From Diphasiastrum complanatum (taxonomy: Eukaryota; Streptophyta; Lycopodiopsida; Lycopodiales; Lycopodiaceae): DNA of 64,000 bases. Within the stretch, counting starts at the first letter, position 1, and every line of letters starts with the position of its first letter. Below, one piece after another: positions 35,154 to 50,079 of the stretch. The stretch spans positions 11,949,303-12,013,302 of the forward strand of contig CM055106.1 in assembly GCA_029204225.1 (NCBI GenBank), read 5' to 3'. Under the pieces are notes generated by a model, which saw only the letters and a program-made list of their open reading frames with translations, searched no databases and had not been told where the DNA came from. A program made the translations under genes and the position numbers.

Positions 35154-37805
35154 GTGATTTCTTTTTTAGTTTCATTTGTTGATTTTCAAGAGAGTGCTAA
35201 GTGCATTGAAACAAGTTCAAACAAAACATCAGATCATTGCAACATGGTAACCTCAAGTGGCTTCATGTTGGAAGGCAATGATAAACTTACTTCAACAAAT
35301 TATTCAAGTTGGAAGGTGAGGACGGAGTCTTTGCTAGAGATGAATTATTTGATGGATATTCTTGTAGGTGTGGAGGAGAGACCTTTGTCACCTCAAGAGC
35401 AATTGAGGTATGACAAGAGGGCAAAGAAAGCTCTACATGTGATCAAGATGAATGTGACTAATGAACTTCTCAAGGAAGTTGGTAAGTGCACAACATCTAG
35501 TGTACCTTCGGAAACCTTGAAGAAGGTTTATGAGTCCAAGTCTATATCTAGGGTCCTAACCCTAAGGAGGAAAAATTTTCAAAGTCTTCAAAAGAAGGAT
35601 GAAAGTGCTCAAGCTTTTGTTTTGAGAGTTAAAGCTTTGAGTGATGAACTAGCATGGCATGCAGTAATGAAAGCATTAAGGATGTGGAGCTTGTTCAAGT
35701 TGTTCTTAATGGCTTGTTGGATGATCATGCTAATTTGGTGCAAAGTTTTTCTACTCAAAAGACATTTCCAAGTATGAAGGACTTGTAAGAAGTCTTTGTG
35801 GCTAAAGATTTTAGACTCCAAGCAAGAGGATGATTATCTTCTACATCTCAAGTTTGAGAGGAGGAAGCTATGTTCTCAAAAGACAAGTTCAAGGGCAAAT
35901 GCAAAAGTAAATGGTCAATAGGGCAAGATCAAGGTGAGTCTTCTACTTTTTTTGGCAAGAAGAAAGATAGATCCAAGCTAAAAAATTTCTATTGTAAAGT
36001 CAAAGACATTTTTCTAGTAATTGCTTCAAGAAGAAGAGAGATCAAAGTGAGAAGCAAACCAATCTAACTCTTGATGAAGATGGTGTTGATGAACAAAGTT
36101 CAAATGATGCTTTTGTTATGTTATCTTGCTTGTTGGATAATCATGGAGATATTGATCCTTGGTGGATTGATAGTGGAGCTACATCACATATGACATATCA
36201 TGAGGAGTATTATTCATCATTAAAGGCATTTGAAAGTGACAAGAAGGTGATCTACACGTCCAATGATGGTGAGTGTGCAATAAAAGGGATTGATACAATT
36301 CCTATTTCCCTCTCTATTAATAGGAATGTGAATTTGAAGGACGTTTTTTTCATTCCATCTATCACTAAGAACCTTCTTAGTGTGAGTCAAATGCTTGACA
36401 AGGGATTCAAAGTGGAGTTTGCTGATGATGCTTGTTTGATCAAGGAGGAGGATGACATGATTGCAAAAGGGAAGAGACAAGGTATGTTGTTCAAACTTGA
36501 TGCTTGTGTTGTTGCTAACCAGGTTATATATAGCAAAGCAACAATTGTCAATGCAAGAGGTATGGCACAAGAGATTGGGGCATCTCAACTACAAGTCCTT
36601 GGAGGTGATGGCAAAGAGGCAAGTTGTTTTTGGTCTTCCCAATTCTTTAACATATACAAGCTTGAATCATGTTTGTGAGCAATGTGCTTTATCAGAGTCA
36701 CATAGCTTACCTTACAAGAGATCTACATCAAGGTCAAGTAAGTCTTTTCAACTTGTGCATTCATATATTCATGGTGTTACTACAATTAGCAATGGAGGTG
36801 CTAAGATGTATGTGACTTTTATTGATGATTTTAGTAGATTTTGTTGGGTGTATCTACTACAGAGCAAAGATGAGGTATTTGATGTCTTTGTCAAGTTCAA
36901 GATTGCAAGGAAGGTCTAAATTTCTAAAAAGATCAAGTGCTTGAGGAGGGACAATGGTGGTGAGTACATTCATACCAAGTTCAAAGCATTTTGTGATGCA
37001 AATGGGATCAAGAGAGAGTACACAAGCCCAAGGACACCACAACAATATGGGCTGAGAGGAAGAATAGAACCTTATGTGAAGGAGCCAAAACCATGAGGTT
37101 AGGTGAAAATCTTTCTAAATCCTTTTGGGATCAAGATTTGTTGTGTGCTAATTTTCTATGCAATAGATGGACGAGTGTGGTGTTGGATGGAAAAACCCCT
37201 TTTGAAGTCTTGTTTGGTAGGAAGACAAGTGTCAAGTTTTTCAAAACTTTTGGATGCATTTGCCATATCAACATTCCACTTGATGATAGGACGAAGGAGG
37301 ATTAATCTTCAAAGAAAGGTATATTTGTTGGTTATAGTGAGGTGAGCAATGCTTACAAAGTTTTTATTCCTTCAACTAAGAAAGTGGTCATTGGAAGAGA
37401 TGTCATTTTTTATGAAGGAAACTTTCCAAAAGTTTCTTCAAGTGGTGGTGTGGACATTAGATCTAACATTTTCGATGTTGATGACATTGATGATACTTTG
37501 GATGTTGATGTTGAAGGCTTACTTCAAATCAAAAGCCAAGGAGGACATCAATGCAAAGGAAACAACCTTTGAGGCTCACTTATGATGAAAAAGGTAAGCA
37601 ATTTGTTGGTGGTACAAACTATGCTTTCCTAACCTCTTTTGATGAACCTGCATTTGTATGGCTCTTGAGTATCAAGCTCTTATGAAGAATGACACATGGA
37701 GATTGGTGGAACTTCCAAAGGACAAGAAGGCTATTGGATGCAAGTGAAACTTTAAAGTGAAGACAAACCAAGATGGATCATTCAACAAGTACAACAAGGT
37801 TGGTG

Positions 37806-37809
<4 letters not shown>
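35154..37809 (+). mobile_element. Copia element truncated within reverse transcriptase
   Basis: Gag begins near 35244 (LTSTNYSSWKVRTESLL, 35286-35340) and is frameshifted after about 35640. A protease lies at 36160-36200 (WWIDSGATSHMT). It is followed by the GAG-pre-integrase (VWHKRLGHLNYKSL, near 36570) with C-x2-C (CEQCALSES, near 36680), the integrase core (TFIDDFSRFCW, RRDNGGEY) with a TAA at 36917 and later frame changes, and the linker (37342-37572). The reverse transcriptase has only its first strands (KDKKAIGCK, then a TGA, then NFKVKTNQDGSFNKY). Similarity stops exactly where the (TC)26 tract begins at 37810. No right LTR exists. Confidence 0.85.

Positions 37810-37861
<52 letters not shown>
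37810..37861 (+). repeat. Microsatellite (TC)26
   Basis: A pure TC run of 52 bases. It marks the break of the Copia reverse transcriptase. Confidence 0.97.
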
Positions 37862-37864
<3 letters not shown>

Positions 37865-38437
37865 GAATGATCTTGTTTGTGTTTACATAATTAACTCTAT
37901 CGATGCTTGTGAGTTTGAAGCGTGGATCAAATAAGGCTATCATCGAATTATCGAATTTAGCTCAAATTCGATAGACCTAGTTCATGCACTGTGAGGAGAT
38001 CACCTGATTTCCCAACACAAGTGGGCTATGTATTCTCAAATTTTATCCATTGATGTTGTATCTTTAAGATTTCATCTATGATGACTCCATGTTTTTTAAG
38101 GCTAAAAAGTATAACAAATTAAAGTCAGGACAAAATCAAGTCTCGCTATTGCAAACTAGGTGATAGGTCTCTTGTTACTACATACTAAGTCACAATTTTC
38201 CATACTCAATGTCAATCCCCGTCATTTTCATTTCTAAAAAGTAGATTACATTTTTTGAATGCAAATTATGTTTCATAATGTTCATGTGAAAAAAGCCAAC
38301 TATCCATTAAGCAATGGAGGGAGCCTAAGCAAATGACATTCTACTTGGTAAGGAATGACATGCTCGACCTATGATTCCTTAAGGAGCAAAATGTCATGTG
38401 CCTCACTCCTTAATATTTAAAAATTGAATTGAAAGGC
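37862..38437. other. Stretch without a supported gene
   Basis: AT-rich, short frames only. It contains no continuation of the Copia element cut at 37810. Confidence 0.5.
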
Positions 38438-38445
38438 ATTATAAC

Positions 38446-38903
38446 CAGTGTTGGGCGGGTATATAGGGTCGCGGCTGGTATCAATAATGGGTATCAACAT
38501 GGTATAAAAAAACCGACCCAACTGGTATATGAATTTCTATACCAGGGTCAAGAACCGGACACCCACCAGTATTAACTATTGTACTATTCATATTGATACC
38601 CAGGTTCGGGAGATTTTGTTGATCTTTGCCATGGTATCAATAGTAGTACTATTTTTAGTATATTTTTTTATATTGCAGATTTTTTATATCTTAAATTATG
38701 ATATTACTCTTTAAAAAAAATATTTTTAACAATTCGTACATGTTTATGCCCGGGTTGATAACCGGCTAGTATCACTCTTGTGATACCAGCCCGGTCTATA
38801 CCAGTCCACAACTCTTATACCTCCTTATGTTGATACCCGGTTGGTATTAAATTTTTTAAAAACCTACAATATCCTGACCCGGCGGGATACCCGCCCAACA
38901 CTG
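38446..38903. mobile_element. hAT-type MITE with perfect ends and 8-bp duplication
   Basis: The 458-bp element begins CAGTGTTGGGCGGGTAT and ends ATACCCGCCCAACACTG, a perfect 17-bp terminal inverted repeat. The flanking 8-mers are both ATTATAAC (38438-38445 and 38904-38911). CAGTG-type ends and an 8-bp duplication are the marks of hAT transposons. The interior carries several inverted copies of GGTATCAA and GATACC but no transposase frame, so it is non-autonomous. It lies about 830 bases upstream of the DP-like gene start. Confidence 0.93.
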
Positions 38904-38911
38904 ATTATAAC

Positions 38912-39738
38912 ACTCCAAGGTCTCTATAAGAAAAAGACGAGTAAATAACTAAATAAAATTATAAGGATTAGGAGCATCACAAAAAAAAAAAAAAAAAACA
39001 CAGAATTTAGCAGGCGCCAGTTTTTTGAGCGCACAAGTGGCCATGGAAGTGGTTTGTTAGCTGTCGCGCTCCACTTTCCTCCACTACTCAACTCTCTCTC
39101 TCGCTCTCTCGCATCGCTTTTCGCATGTCAATGATTCTGCTTATTAATTCATAAGTTTTTGTCTCGCTACTTCCACCTACTTGCCGCAAGATGCTGGTTA
39201 TTGGAAGCGGTTCTGATCGCTGATCGCCGGTTGATTCGCTCTTCGGCATGCAGCTCCCTCATTAATTGTACCAACCAGCTACATTGATTCTCAGGCAAAG
39301 ACCACATCTAACAGCAAAAAAAGATTATTATGTATCGATGTGTTCTGCTGTTTTCATCCTGCTTAAAGTAATGGAGTTTTTGTTGGCAACGACTAGACTG
39401 CAAAAATGTAGTTCTGATCATGAGCACAAATTTTTGAATAAGTGGTTAATCATCTTGAGGAGGCTGAACTATGGCAGACGAATTTCGAATTTTGTAGTGT
39501 TTAGTTGATCTTCCATGTTTGACTCAGCTTTCAAACAGCTTATGGTCTTATTAAAAAAAAAAAATTGTGTTGTTTTTGTAATAATATGAAGACGATTTAA
39601 GACTATATCTGCTGCAATATTTCAGATTGTCTGCCTTTAATGGAAGGCAATGCTTATCTAATGTGCATCCATGCACCTTTAGAAGGCACTCACACACGCA
39701 ATTCTTCCAGTTTTCAGTCCCAGTAAATTTCACATAGT
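38912..39738 (+). promoter_or_regulatory. Upstream region of the DP-like gene
   Basis: After an A-run (about 38980-38998), a pyrimidine-rich leader-like segment with CTCTCTCTCTCGCTCTCTCGC lies at 39092-39112. It could be near the transcription start. CAGGCGCCAG (39012-39021) contains a GGCGCC core that loosely resembles an E2F site. An intron in the 5' untranslated region is possible. No start site can be fixed from sequence alone. Confidence 0.35.
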
Positions 39739-42541
39739 ATGGATAATCTCGAAGAAAATGTAAATGAAGCTGCACTTGATAAAGGGAATCAGGTTCCACG
39801 CAAGCTTTCGGCCAGACTTCGAACCAAAAGAAGACGATCATCTGCAGAATATAGGTGCAATATACCTCTTCATATCACACTGTGAAATTTTATGTGTGTT
39901 GTAGTATCAAATTTGAATAAACAAGAGTTGACTGTTGGAGCTGCTTCTTAGAATAATCAGCGACAGTTGTGCTCCATTGATATATGGACTTACTTTGTGC
40001 TTATAATAGTCTCCTGCTTATGACTTTCATTCAGTGCAATTGGCATTCAAGTAGCGTGAATAAATATATACTGCTCCATTGCAGGTCCGATTGCATCACT
40101 AAATATAGGTCCGGCAATGAAGCAGAAGGTAGGGTAGAGGAAATATGCCAATCCTCCGCTAGTGAGCTCGAGGATATAATTTCAAGTCCATCAATACTCC
40201 AGAAGCGAACAAAGCAGCGCTCTGGTTCAGGAGGTAAGGATTCAAAATCAGCTAAAACTGGCCGGCTTGGGACTATACTCGGAAGATCCAAAGCGAATCC
40301 TCTAAAACATTTGGCTATAATTCTCTTGAAGAAGCTTCAGAGTTCTCAAGGAAAGGCATGTAATTTGCTTCAGGTAATATTAAGGAGGGTATTCAAATTT
40401 CCTATTCTTGAACAGCTCTTTGTCTGAATCGAATCAGAATCTTCATTACAGTTCAATATTTTTACACCGTGTGACGTGTCTAATGTCATGCAGATTGCCA
40501 AGGAAATTCATAGCGAAGCCAAAGTAAGACTCGACCTGATAAAAAACTTATTCATATTCTATTGAGCTAGTTTAATTCCCTGTGAAAGAACAACTATATA
40601 TACTACAACATTCTGGATCACAGAAAATATTTGATGCTAAAGGTGAAAATTCATGACATAAAGTAAGGTCTTTGCAGGATAAGCATAATCCTACCTTGCG
40701 GAGGATTTATGACGTAGTCAATGTGTGCGAAGGTGCAGGTGATCAAGCGTTACTTGATCCTTCTCCTTCAGTAACAGCACTAGTTGAAAACCTGCCAACG
40801 CCTTACCAAATAACTAATTGAGGATCAGACATTTCTTAAGTCCCAGTCATGTAACAAAGTGCTTGCAGGTTAGCTGGGCACGGTCCATATTACTGCACTG
40901 CTCACTATGTTACGACTGTGCCAGGACTTCTTGTTCGCACCTTCGGATCCTCCTCCAAAAGAATTGCTGTTCTTCAAAGATCGCTAATGATTTCGGGTCC
41001 CAAGAATGAACCCTCGCAATATAATGGGAGTCAAGTCCCTCGCCCAATCCAACCATTTCCAGCTGAAGAAGGAGCATCTAATGTTTGCTTGAAGTTGAAG
41101 GGGAAAAGGAGGAGCTCAAGAGGAACTGAGATCCGGTCAGCAGTTCCTACATGACTCGTAACACCTTTGTCATTATTCGCGCTCTAATAACCTTAGAAGC
41201 AAATATTAATCAGCATTAAACAGCGATTGAAAGGATTTAGTTTTCGCTATTCTCATGAGCAGAAATCTACTGGCATCTGCAATAAGGAAGTAATTAGTAT
41301 ACGTTGAAGCATAGTCCTTGGCAATAATCTCGCCAATACCTGATGAACTAAGCCTCCTGCGGACATTCCCTGTGGTAACTGAGCGATTAAGTTCTCGTTT
41401 CCTGTTGTACGCTAGGTGGCTAGGACCAATCCCCGCAAACAGCCGAGTGCAGTTAAATCTTAACCAGCTGTTGAGGAAGAAGCAGCTTCTTCTGGTAATC
41501 ATACCGATAGCTTTGATTACTAGAAGATTTTTTTTCATCTTGCCAGTGGATATACATGTCCTAGCATTCTTTGCGTTATCTCTTATACGTGTGTGCCTAC
41601 TGGTAAATGACACTACCAGAATAATAACTCGTAGTCCTGATATTGCCAGTGATGAGAGACTATCCTATTAATCTTTTGTGCAATTTGTGTGATCAATCTA
41701 CTTATTGAGACTCATGACATCTGAAGGTTTGAATTGTTTTGAAGAGATACAGAGATGAAATTCTTGCTCGGTTGACAGAAAAAAAACGCGAGTATCAAAA
41801 CCTTGTAAAGCAGGTGAGCATGATACCGTGGTTTCTTGTCTTATAACATTGAAACAAGTCTTTTATCCCTTTTCAAATGTCTACTTATGATGTTTCTCCC
41901 TAGCCAAAGCATGTATGCAATCAAAGCCACTCCAACTAATTGCACTGATGGATGACCGTCAATTGTGCAGCTACAAATGAAGTACAGGCTAGTTGATTAT
42001 AATCAGGATCGTGTTTGTAGCTCAATTTCTAACGATGAAGGTGTTCCGAACCCATCAATCTTCCATTCCGTTCAAGAAGCCACAGATCTGAAACTTGAAC
42101 AGACATCAGTTTGCTGGGATGATTCATTCTTTTACGATGGTTCGTTGTGCGATCTTCTTGAAAATGGTCTGAAAGAGGAATGCTGTTCAACTTTTGGAGT
42201 TGAAAAGGTGCTGCTTATGCCTTTTGTCATCATAGCAACAGAGTCAAGAACGTAAGTGACAATACCGTTACTGAATTAAAAAAAAACACAGCAAGCAGCT
42301 CATATGTTTAATTTTTCTAATAATGTGGCAAGAAGAATCATAATAACTGCATGTAGGAGAAATTCAGCCGTTATATGTGATGAGTACTCTATGTTCCTGC
42401 AGGAACATAGACATCACAATGGAAGGGGATCCAACATACAGAGTGAACATTAGATTTGATGACAAATTTCAGCTATATGATCATATCCAGCTCATAGAAT
42501 TGCTGTTAAACAAACACAAGCCGGTCTACGAGAATCTTTAA
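39739..42541 (+). CDS. E2F/DP-family transcription factor, DP-like, eight exons
   Basis: DP proteins pair with E2Fs to control cell-cycle genes. Modelled exons: 39739-39854, 40085-40373, 40494-40523 (30 bases), 40678-40738, 40925-41135, 41747-41813, 41971-42251, 42403-42541. Phases agree and give 397 residues. The winged-helix part runs from GTILGRSKANPLKHLAIILL through IAKEIHSEAK to LRRIYDVVNVCEGAG. The last matches the RRxYDxxNVxE recognition helix. A coiled-coil dimerisation segment follows (LTEKKREYQNLVKQ). The C-terminal domain MPFVIIATES, then VNIRFDDKFQLYDHIQLIELL, aligns well with the DP dimer domain (LPFIIV.T, F.FD..F.LHDD..VL). The recognition helix is closer to E2F (RRIYD) than to DP (RRRVYD), and there is no retinoblastoma-binding tail. 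The exon 5/6 border (CG|GTCAGC and GAAGAG|A) is the least certain; AG dinucleotides also allow a start at 41745. Confidence 0.85.
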
Positions 42542-44007
42542 GGCGCTCTTCCAAGATGCAGAATAACACAACGTTTCTATAGGCAGTTGTGGTCTGCTTG
42601 TGAAAAGTAATAAAATTGTCTTTTAGAATGCAGCTCCAGTTTTCTTTGGATTTTGGCCATAGACACCCAGCTGAGATTGGAGCTGTAAAAATGATTTTCC
42701 TTGGACAATAGTTGCAAGCTACAGCCTTGACTGATCAAGTAAGCAATAACTCAGCTTGAATAAAAGCTTTAAATGCACAATAGTCCTGCAACGCGTAATT
42801 CTCCCGTGAATGTAACTGCGTGCATTGCTGATCGTCAACTTTACAGTTTGTGACTACCTTGTATCAAGCTGACAGCTTCAAAACCATATCAAAAAAGTAC
42901 TTTTGAATTAATTTTGCTTAAAATTCTGATTTCTGAACGTCTGGTGAATGTTGAATGTTCTGATGGACATTGGCAAAGAGTGAAAATGCAGTCTCTGTGT
43001 ATATTTTGCCTATGCTAACTTTAATCCTGTTGTCTACCAACTAAGATTGAAGTTCATTCTCAAAAACGTAAAGAGGAAATCGTTGAAGCAAATTACTATC
43101 ATCAAATAAATCCCTAGAGATCAAAATCAAATAAAAAAATGGCTCGTTGGTCTAAAATACAAAGGCTAAATTAGAATCATTTTTTTATATTAAATATTGT
43201 AAACACTTTTCCAACAGGACAAGATCCACAACCAAAAACAATCTATGTTAGAAGGAAATGGGCCACAAACATTGTAAGCATCCTAGTAAATATCCAATTT
43301 ACTATCCTTTTCATATGTATCTCATAAATACTACACCCACAATGACTAGTGCTCATCCACACCATGTGTATATAACCACATATACTCTAATAAATAAATA
43401 GGAATGACATTCACATTGTAAGTTTATAAGACTAACCACAAGATCTCCATTTGACCTAGTTAGTATGATAATTCAGCATAACCCAATTATTATCTAGGTG
43501 CATACCTTTACAAGTACACCACATTTTTCCATATTCTAAATCTTCAATCAATAAGATAGTTATAGCCAAAGATGACTTATGAACTTCCAAACAATTATCT
43601 AAATATGCATATCCAGATAAACTTTAGTACTCAAGAATAAATAGTAGATCAATCATCCACATGCTTCATGAACAATTTACAGTTTTAATAAGATATACCA
43701 ACAAATTCACAAACAAATCTATAATCGTTTTCTCTATAAAAATTCCTAATCATGTGCTAGTTGCAAAATAAATATACTATTCTCATTTGCAAAATAGGAA
43801 TGCTATTGAAAAGATAATGCAACAATAGAAATCTATGTGAAGTAAAATCATATACACGTACACAAGTATTTCAAAACACCAACTCTTTAAGCAAACACCA
43901 ACTTTTTAAGCAGATTCATTTCACCACGATCAATCTTTACGGATTATAGTACATTACTAAGACTCGGGTTGTTTTGTTTGTGTGTGTATGTGTGTGTGTG
44001 TCATGCA

Positions 44008-44200
44008 TTCCATTTTGAATTTTATCAATGTCTTTGTTAGTATTCCATTCGTTTATGACCAATGTGTTTGCTATTATTCCATTTGTAATTTATGATCAAT
44101 GCCATTGCTAGAAATTCATTTATTTATGATCAATGTTTTTGTTAAAATTTCACTTGTTTATAATTAATGCCTTGTTAGAATTTCATTTGGCTATGATATT
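44008..44200 (+). repeat. Degenerate tandem repeat, about 42-bp period
   Basis: Four to five units built on TTCATTTGTTTATGATCAATG followed by a TTTGTTAGAA-like phrase, with many substitutions. AT-rich, no coding sense. Confidence 0.7.
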
Positions 44201-45508
44201 ATGATTAATTTACAACTTTTATGATTATCACTTTATCATATTATGAACTAGTTTTATTTGGTTCAAGATAATATCAACATATGATTTTATGAGGTAATAA
44301 TTAGATCAGCTTATGATCTCATGAAGAGTTTATGATGCTATGATGCAATCTTGTGAGAAGCTAACGACGAAGTCATGAAGAGTTTTGATTAGCTCACCAT
44401 AGCATACTCTTGGGATAGAGTGGAGCCCAAAACTTTATTTACAGAGTAGAGAACGCTGCTTATACCGACTAGTTTTGTAGGAACATTTCAGCCTTTATAC
44501 TAACAGTTTTATACAAATGTTTGTAACAAGTTACAGTAGTGATAATATCCATGGAATATACCAAGGTATAAATCCATTGATAATATTCATTAATATTTTC
44601 ACTTCAATTTTAGCTTCAATTTCATTACGACGTTTAACAAGGCTTTGAACTTTTTACAATTGTGACCAAAGGCTTAGGTATTTATGATGGAAAATGCTCA
44701 AATTGTTGTAGTGAGATAAGGAAACCATACATCCAAAATGAATGTATGTTGCACAAGCTATTAATAAGAAGACATTTCCTGGCTAAAATCCATGATCGAA
44801 TCGATGGATCTGTTGTGAGACATCCACTACCTAGGGCTCAAATGTAGTTTATTATTGTGTCAAACTAGATGCAAAAACAACCCATATGAACTTCAAGCCT
44901 TACAATTTAGACTAGTCTACCTACTAAGCCAAATAATTGTTAAAATGATATGCACCAACTTGGATGGTGATTAATCAATCCAGAGGAGGTATGCTCTTTC
45001 TAGAGAGACTATACAAGGAGTGAGAGATTGAGTGCCATGAACTTGATGTTGATCCAAAGCTTCAAGGCATCATATCCATGAGTGTCTCGAGTCTAAGAAG
45101 TAGCTCGTTTATGTACCACTATGTTCAAAGTGCTATGAAGGACATATAAATGTCAAATTCTAGTCAAGTATATTTCACCAAATGACAAGGATCTATAATC
45201 CTATAGGGACTTATCTAATGATTTTATCTGAATAGTATTATTATTTAATATAAGCTAATTTTAAGTTATTTATAAAAATCTCTTGACCAAATTTTTGTAG
45301 CTTGCATTATTTTCTTGCAAAATACAACATTTTTTTAACATTACAATATATTTATCTGAAGCATTTTAAATTTGGATACTTTTTAAAAAAAATCTAAAAA
45401 TATAAAAAAAATGGGTCTCCAAGTCATTTCTCTTTTTTTTGGTCATCATGTTGTACTACAACCTCTCCCCCATGCACTAGAGCCATAGACCACCATCAAG
45501 CAAGCTCA

Positions 45509-45596
45509 GATCTCCAATAGGCTATGGTGCCCCATACTACGCCTTACCCTCGGATCTCCAATAGGCCATGGTGCCCCATACCACGCCTTACCCTCG
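45509..45596 (+). repeat. 44-bp tandem duplication
   Basis: The units 45509-45552 and 45553-45596 both begin GATCTCCAATAGGC and end CGCCTTACCCTCG, with two mismatches. Confidence 0.9.
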
Positions 45597-46048
45597 ACCC
45601 TCGCCTACCTACATCTTTGAAGGCTTGAATAATGTCCCGACCTAACCACAAATAAAAGAGCTCTTCATTCTCTAGGAGAGAATGAACAACCAGGTCTTGG
45701 AGATCCACCTCTACATACATAGTTCATGTGGAATTTTCTCCAACCAAAGGGATCTCGCCTAACCAATGACATGCATCAATTCATGCGTCAGTTGTGCACA
45801 TTAATGTGGGTCCAAAACAAAGGGCACCTCGCACCAATAAGACATTGGCATGTGGCACCCAAATGACCTATAGCTCTAGACTTGCGTTCGGTCCCATAGA
45901 ATGAGACCGTCACCTCAGATAATCTGTTACGTGCCCTTATGGGTACGTAACACCTCCCCATTTCAAATATGTTGACCACTATAATTTGTTGCTCAGTTAC
46001 TCACACTTTCAATATATTAAAGTGTAATTGCCTACATCCAATTAGTAT

Positions 46049-47897
<1,849 letters not shown>

Positions 47898-48109
47898 CTC
47901 CCCCTACTTAAACATATTTGTCCTCAAATTAAATGAAGACGCTCGTTTAATGAATTTGAATGCTTCATTTAAGTGGTCCTGAAGAAGATGTCACGTCCAT
48001 CAACTTGCCAAGGTTGTTTGAATAGAACCCATCTGATAGCTTTAGTCTTCAACTTGCTTTTTCATTAAGGAGAAAATATGGCCGAAGAAGAGATGGATGA
48101 AAAATCATA

Positions 48110-48662
48110 TTGCTTTTTGACAACCAAATCGCAATATCCTCTTTTGTCTGCTTCTTCGACATCATGACAAATTGGATGATTTATCCAATTCCTTTAGGAT
48201 CATATTTTAGCATTGCATCTGGCTGTGCTAGCTTGAAGATTTTGTCATGTTGTTGGATAGTCACTTTGTTGTTCCATCCAAATGCTTCGATGATAACCAT
48301 AAGTCTTGCATTTGAATTGTTAAGATCCCACATAAAAGAATTATTATAATGATCAATTCCCAATTTAGGGACTAATATGCTTTGATTGATCATCTCTAGA
48401 AATAACAAATGATATTCTGAATGGACATTCATTTCCAATAATATCGAATGAGATGCTTGCAGAGAGTGATGATATCTCTTTAAATCAAAGTCTCTACGAA
48501 AAATCTTTCATAGATTACATCATCATGTTCAAAAATATTTATATCTCCAATATTTTGAACCACAAACTGGAAACTTTGATGTAATGGATCTTGGATTGTT
48601 TGTCCCATCTCATAGCTAAGACAATTTTCAACTTGTGTATTGCAAGTTTCATCACATTCCAT
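48110..48662 (-). pseudogene. Unrecognised retroelement polyprotein tail
   Basis: Minus-strand blocks 48662-48480 and 48438-48181 (frame change between) carry protein-like sequence (QSFQFVVQNIGDINIFEHDD; ARLMVIIEAFGWNNKVTIQQ). They lie upstream of a short segment with LRTNMFK just before the purine tract at 47900. A tail of that type is common at the end of plant Gypsy polyproteins. No enzyme motif is visible, so the family is not fixed. The blocks might correspond to an extra 3' ORF like the one at 18656-19366, but I see no similarity. Confidence 0.3.
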
Positions 48663-50079
48663 AGTGCACTCTATACCCTTGGAGGATGTTCCGCCGAAGA
48701 AGGGCCTTGGCTGAGGACGGTAGCTTGAGGGGGGTCCTTGCCATGGCAGAACGGCACCTCCACGGTGTGAAAACTTCTGATACTTTTTTTTTCATTTTGT
48801 TTTGCCATAATTTTTTTTTTTTACATTTACCTTTTAGGCGGAAGGTGCATGTAAGAAAAAAAACGTAAATTTTTTTACATGCACCTTTTGACATCTGGAA
48901 GATGCAAGTAAAAAAAGAAGACGCATAGATTCCACATAGGGAGGCACCTCCGTGTCCTTTGAAAAAAGACAAAACCCGAGATTAGGGGCCATAAAAGTTT
49001 TGACATGCATTGGAAGAATGTGCCAATTTTGATTTGGACAACAAAATAAATGATCATCATCTTATTTTCAAATTTCCCGCGGCTTTGCTGCCACAATACC
49101 GCTATTCCCAATTTTTCATTTTCATTTTTGTTTGCTTTTCATAACGCACACCTTATCGCCTCGAATGGGAATATTCAAAGGAAGCGAGACACAGGTGTCA
49201 GGGACCGAGAGAGAGAGAGAGAGAGAGAACGAGAGAGAGGGGGGCGGGGGGTGTAGGCCTGAGAGTAGATCTGCAGAGGAATGGCGAGATGGTAGATGAC
49301 AGATGTAGACCTCTGTGCTGCTGTATCGGTTTTAGTCTTCCACGTGCCTCGCTCGCTCTTCAATCAGCAAGCTTGCAGATCTGCAATTTGTTGTTTACTA
49401 ACACGCGATTAGGAGGATATTACTTGCCCAATGGCCTGTTTTCTGTTCTGCTGCACTTGCCTTCATCTGCACTCACGCACTTTCTTCTTTCCTTCTGTCA
49501 ATTCCAGTTTCGTATAAAGCTAAATAACCAGATTATGATCAGTAATAGCTGCCTTAACGTTGCCTGTGGCTGAGATGAGGTGCCATTTCTTTTGAGTACC
49601 TCTTGCTCAGCTGTGCTGGCTCGGGATGTGGATCTGCATGCCAATTTGCCGTGTATTTGCTGCAGTCTTTGGATTTGACAATGCCTGATGCCAAAGGATT
49701 GTTTTTTGTCGAACAAGACTTTCGTAAGTTTTTGACAGAAGATTGCTCCTGTCATACCGTACCAGATCTAGCTCAACCCCTCTTTTGGAATCTATTTTGC
49801 AAAGCTCGACGTGATCCGCATGCAGTGGCTTTGCTAAGGACATGCCTAAGCATACCTACGAGTTCTGGCAAAGGAAGATTTTCCATGGCCTGTCTATTTT
49901 GTTTGTCTACCTCGGATAGTTGAGAGGCGTTCTAAATTAGATGATTGCTTTTAACTGGGGCATCTTCAACAGTGAAGTTGAAATCAGATTTTTGTTTCTG
50001 CACAAACTTTGATGATCCTCCGACTTCATTGAGACCCCTGAAAGGAATTGTTTCGTTGTTCTGACTTAGAAAAATTTCA
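48663..50079 (+). promoter_or_regulatory. Upstream region and probable leader of the PARC6-like gene
   Basis: A GA-rich tract (GAGAGAGAGAGAGAGA at about 49206-49227, then a G-rich piece to 49250) lies about 850 bases before the start codon. From about 49300 the composition turns less AT-rich. A plus-strand open frame at 49603-49923 has no recognisable motif and is more likely leader or leader intron than a separate gene. No TATA box could be assigned. Confidence 0.35.

Noticed and set aside
49603-49923. 107-codon frame before the PARC6 start
   Set aside because: No recognisable domain, no clear link by splice sites to exon 1. I treat it as leader sequence.
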